The notes under the pieces: generated by a model
Database searches by the model: none
The model's input: only the letters and a program-made list of their open reading frames with translations
Told to the model about the DNA's origin: nothing
NCBI RefSeq assembly: GCF_009389715.1
Contig: NC_052400.1
Location: forward strand, 19,189,674 to 19,253,673
Direction of reading: 5' to 3'
DNA: 64,000 nt
From: Phoenix dactylifera
Taxonomy: Eukaryota > Streptophyta > Magnoliopsida > Arecales > Arecaceae
Made by a program: the position numbers and the translations under genes
Shown here: positions 60,873 to 64,000 of the stretch, in pieces
Layout of the letters: each line of letters starts with the position of its first letter
How positions within the stretch are numbered: the first letter of the stretch is position 1

Positions 60873-61382
60873 AGAGCCATATGCTTTGAGGGTTGATGTA
60901 GAGGTATGTTTAGTTTTATATTAATTATATGCTGCATAGATTTTAAATATTTATAAAGAACCAAAAATCCAAACAATATTTTTTGGCTAGTTTTCTTAAG
61001 TGTAGTCCTAAATTGTGATAAATAGTATCAGAGCAGATCCGATTCATTGCCTAGAGGATACTATAAAACGAGTTTATAGGAGCTGACCAATAGATTTGGA
61101 TCTTTAGCTTGGCTAGGACATTGGAACTTAAACGGAAAAGTATGTGAGGATTTGTGCGAGCATGCGTTTAGTACTATATCGGTTATACACTGGGTAGATA
61201 TTGAATACTTGTACAAAGCAAGAAATCCAAATAACGCCTCTCAGGACACTACAACACGAATTTATAAAATCACTAGCCGATCATGGTATCTGTGATTAGA
61301 TTTGAGATTTTGGATAATTATAAGGAACAAAGAATTCAAATAACACTTTCAAATATATTTTTTTTGGATGAGGTCCTCGCCA
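60873..61382 (+). mobile_element. Decayed and rearranged TRIM, copy C
   Basis: A third member of the TRIM family of 8793-9245 and 63077-63501. A partial left LTR can be followed from about 60946 to 61020. It is followed by a primer site (TAGTATCAGAGCAG, 61025-61038), an internal domain, and a right LTR starting TGTGAGGATT at 61143. The right LTR breaks off after about 100 bp and a second partial internal-plus-LTR segment follows (about 61247-61382), as if two copies recombined. It is more diverged than copies A and B. The edges are approximate. Confidence 0.65.
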
Positions 61383-62029
61383 TGGCATATGCTTCTCAAA
61401 GGCAAAACCATGACTTCCGATAATACGTTGAGATTGTCAACAGTCACAAACAAGCAGCCGCATGCTGCCTTGTCCTGAATCTCATTGCTATTAGCGAACC
61501 TCATCTCCTTGTTGGATGTTCCCCTAACGCTGTCAGCTCCAACTGATATTTAATCTAATATTACTTGCCTGAAGAAAACCCCATGTCTGGGCATTTATCT
61601 TGTCTTATTTGCCAAGTGTGGACTCAACTTATTTTGATACCAGTTGGCATGGATGTAGTTATCCAAGCATATGTTAATTGAATTGAATTATCTGGTTATT
61701 ACAATTCTTTTGCCTCGCCGATTTGGCCAATTAGCCAAAGGACTAGTAATGGTATGCAAATGGATAAAATGAGTACAATTGATAAGATTTCACTATCAAA
61801 TGAAAGAGTACCATCAATAAAGCTTCATTAAAGGATGATGGATTCGTTAAAATAGCCGTCAATCTGCAGCATTAGTCAAAAATCGCAGAATTTTTAATGA
61901 ATGTCTGACCTGCCTTTGATGTGATATTTTGTAAAGTTAATATAATAAATACCCTCTGAAAAGGTCTTTTCCAGGCAAAGCGAGATATGCAGATATCATA
62001 TGTGATTAGTATTTGCATGGCAATGTTCT
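61383..62029. other. Intergenic, no supported gene
   Basis: AT-rich sequence with no open frame of note and no repeat I could define. Confidence 0.5.
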
Positions 62030-62400
62030 AAACAAAATTAAACTACCATTGAGGTGGTAACACGGTCGGAACAGAACTAAGATTCCATTGAAGTGGCTCA
62101 GGTTCGAAACGTACGGACGTCGATTAAATGCGAAGACTGGATACCTCCTGCCTGGTTTGTACGGTGAAGTCACTATCTGATCTGCCAGTACTTAGATGGT
62201 GCTGGTATGACGTACCCACACATGGAGGGGGCTGCCACATTGGTGGGGCTCCTCCGTAGATGGAAAGGATATGAGTAAAACTTGTATACCCGGATCGAAT
62301 ATTCTCCAGCGGGAATGAGGCCTAGTAGAGGTTGCTACGCGGGTGAGGTTCCCTCTCTTTTTTTTTTTAGAAAAAAAAAACAAAAGAAAAGAAAATTAAT
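62030..62400 (+). mobile_element. Possible SINE
   Basis: A 370-bp island with more G and C than its surroundings. Near the start it has GAGGTGGTAACACGG and CAGGTTCGAAACG, which resemble the A and B boxes of tRNA-derived pol III promoters. It ends in a poly-T/poly-A junction (62360-62380). There is no coding capacity. A flanking target duplication could not be settled, so the call is tentative. Confidence 0.35.
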
Positions 62401-63071
62401 CTAACACCACTGCAAGTGGATATTACGGCAAGGCCCATGCTATTTCACAAGAAAGCGTTTTATCTCACCATTGTTAATTCTTCCAACTTCCAAGTATAGC
62501 TTTCCATGATGTAGTGAGTGGAACCCTACAAACTCTATCTTGGTCTGTCCAACGCAAGCGAAAATATGTGCTCTTTTCTAATGAGAGTTTCATGGTGTCA
62601 CTTATTTTCCAATCTTATTAGTGATTCAATTCATCTTAATTTAATATACTATACACCTTAAAGCTGCGAGGCCAATGTCTCTGCACCATAAACCAAGGAA
62701 GATTTCGATGGAACTTCTTTGTAACATTAAATTAAAGTCAGAATTGATAAATTGACTTTGTAAATTAAAAATTGCCTTCAGTAGTAAGTTGACTTTGCAT
62801 ACATGCTCAAAATAGAATTGATACTGCACATAACCTTATATTACCACCTGCCACTCAAGCAAAGGTATTTTGAAACAAGTTGGATTAAACATCATGCCAA
62901 TTCCTTTTCCAATACAAAGGCTGCCGCGTCCATTTGATGTGTGGATTGAAGGGGCCGTAGCTATGATAATGACGTAGATCAAGCAAGTTGTGGAATCCAC
63001 TTCAACGAAGGCTTATTGTATTATATTACATGTTGCTGCTTATTTGCTAGGAGATTGTGATGGTATAAAAT
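62401..63071. other. Intergenic, no supported gene
   Basis: AT-rich with only short open frames; nothing recognisable. Confidence 0.5.
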
Positions 63072-63076
63072 ATTTA

Positions 63077-63501
63077 TATGAGGATCCGTGCGTGTGTTTA
63101 GTCCCACATTGGTTATTCGCTGGGTAGATCTTGGGTACTTATACAGGTTCAAGGAACTCAAATAATACCTTCCGGCGAGCCATTTTGGGTGAGGTCCTGG
63201 ATTGTTATAAATGGTATCAGAGCGGACACAACCCATAATCTATGTGGACTATGGGATACTGCAGCACGGATCCATTGGGGCTGACCACGGGCCAATCATG
63301 GTGTTTGTGATTAGATTTGAACCCTTAACCTGACGAGGACATCAGGATTTGAACGGGAGGAGTATGTGAGGATCCGTGCGGGCGTGTGTTTAGTCCCACA
63401 TCAGTTATTTGCTGGGTAGATCTTGGGTACTTATACAGGATCAAGAAACTCAAATAATACCTTCCGGCTAGCCATTTTGGGTGAGGTCCTGGGTCGTTAT
63501 A
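63077..63501 (+). mobile_element. TRIM retrotransposon, copy B, with target duplication
   Basis: A 425-bp miniature LTR retrotransposon. The left LTR is 63077-63209 (133 bp) and the right LTR 63365-63501 (137 bp), very similar to each other. They start TATGAGGATCCGTGCG and TGTGAGGATCCGTGCG respectively, and both end GTTATA. The primer-binding site TGGTATCAGAGC is intact at 63212-63223. A purine tract (CGGGAGGAG) lies at 63354-63362, just before the right LTR. A 5-bp target duplication ATTTA flanks the element (63072-63076 and 63502-63506). It has the best-preserved structure of the three copies in this window. Confidence 0.9.
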
Positions 63502-63506
63502 ATTTA

Positions 63507-64000
63507 TGTATCTGCTACAAAACAAAGCTAGCAATTCATATTTTGGTTGTCTAAATTGATTATGGAACATCCAACAAGTATAATTTGGAGCGATCATCTT
63601 CCGATGGGCCGAGGTATCTTATTATCACCAACATAAGCCTTTTTTTTTTTTTGGGTACAACGCATAAGCTTTGTGTTCTATATTCTCTGTTCTATATTCT
63701 AGGAGTACTTATAATTAGACTTATCCTTTTTATGGTTAAAATAAAGCTTAATGTGTCAACAGCATTGAATCAAGCATGCATCATTATAATAGTCATTTAA
63801 ATCAATAAATACTATTAAAATAAAATTTAGAATAAATATTGATCTTTTTATAAATAATATCAATGATATCATGGGTTCACTAGAAGTTACTTATGCCGTA
63901 GAGAATCCAAACCCATCCTTTTGTAAAGAGCTAGATGTTGTACTATCCAAATGTGTTATGCAAGAGCCTGATCTAAACATGTTCTGTAGACTCAAATGTC
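63507..64000. other. Intergenic at the window edge
   Basis: AT-rich, with a poly-T tract at 63640-63652. No gene was supported. Confidence 0.5.

Overview
The window is nuclear DNA from a flowering plant, most likely a monocot and plausibly a palm (inference). It is AT-rich, its genes carry many introns (several of 2-3 kb), and the gaps are full of small transposons. No bacterial, organellar or viral gene was recognised. All exon boundaries given here come from GT/AG sites, reading phase and family similarity; none rests on transcript data.

Region 1 (about 2.3-15.5 kb, minus strand) is a class III peroxidase cluster. It has two intact three-exon genes (5972-7538 and 13492-15403), a decayed first-exon copy (10475-10672) and a short C-terminal relic (2359-2453). 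A miniature LTR retrotransposon (TRIM) lies at 8793-9245. Region 2 (15.4-19.7 kb) is intergenic and AT-rich, with a hAT-like MITE at 18025-18504, and becomes GC-rich before the next gene.

Region 3 (19697-31125, plus) is a complete 12-exon shaggy/GSK3-type kinase gene of 403 codons, with every intron in phase 0. One intron carries a GC-rich hAT MITE and another a 146-bp tandem duplication. Region 4 (33176-40472, plus) is an 11-exon LRR receptor-like kinase of about 616 residues, closest to Arabidopsis At5g45780 as far as I can recall that protein. Region 5 (42131-44389, plus) is an intronless 752-residue PLS-class pentatricopeptide repeat gene whose last 77 bp are tandemly duplicated across the stop codon. 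Region 6 (46315-55595, minus, convergent with region 5) is a complete 10-exon gene for mitochondrial-type aspartate aminotransferase (426 residues), with a MITE and a 254-bp duplication in its large eighth intron.

Region 7 (55.8-64 kb) holds no intact gene. It contains degenerate AT-rich repeats, a LINE-type RNase H relic, a tandem miniature LTR element (LTR-internal-LTR-internal-LTR) whose last LTR breaks off where a berberine-bridge-enzyme-like pseudogene begins, a decayed TRIM, a possible SINE and a well-preserved TRIM with a 5-bp target duplication.

The genes do not form a pathway. The peroxidases act in the cell wall or apoplast, the GSK3 kinase and the LRR kinase in signalling, the PPR protein probably in organelle RNA processing, and the aminotransferase in C/N metabolism. 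No wholly new molecular system was seen. The most interesting material is the miniature-transposon biology and the stages of decay in the peroxidase cluster.
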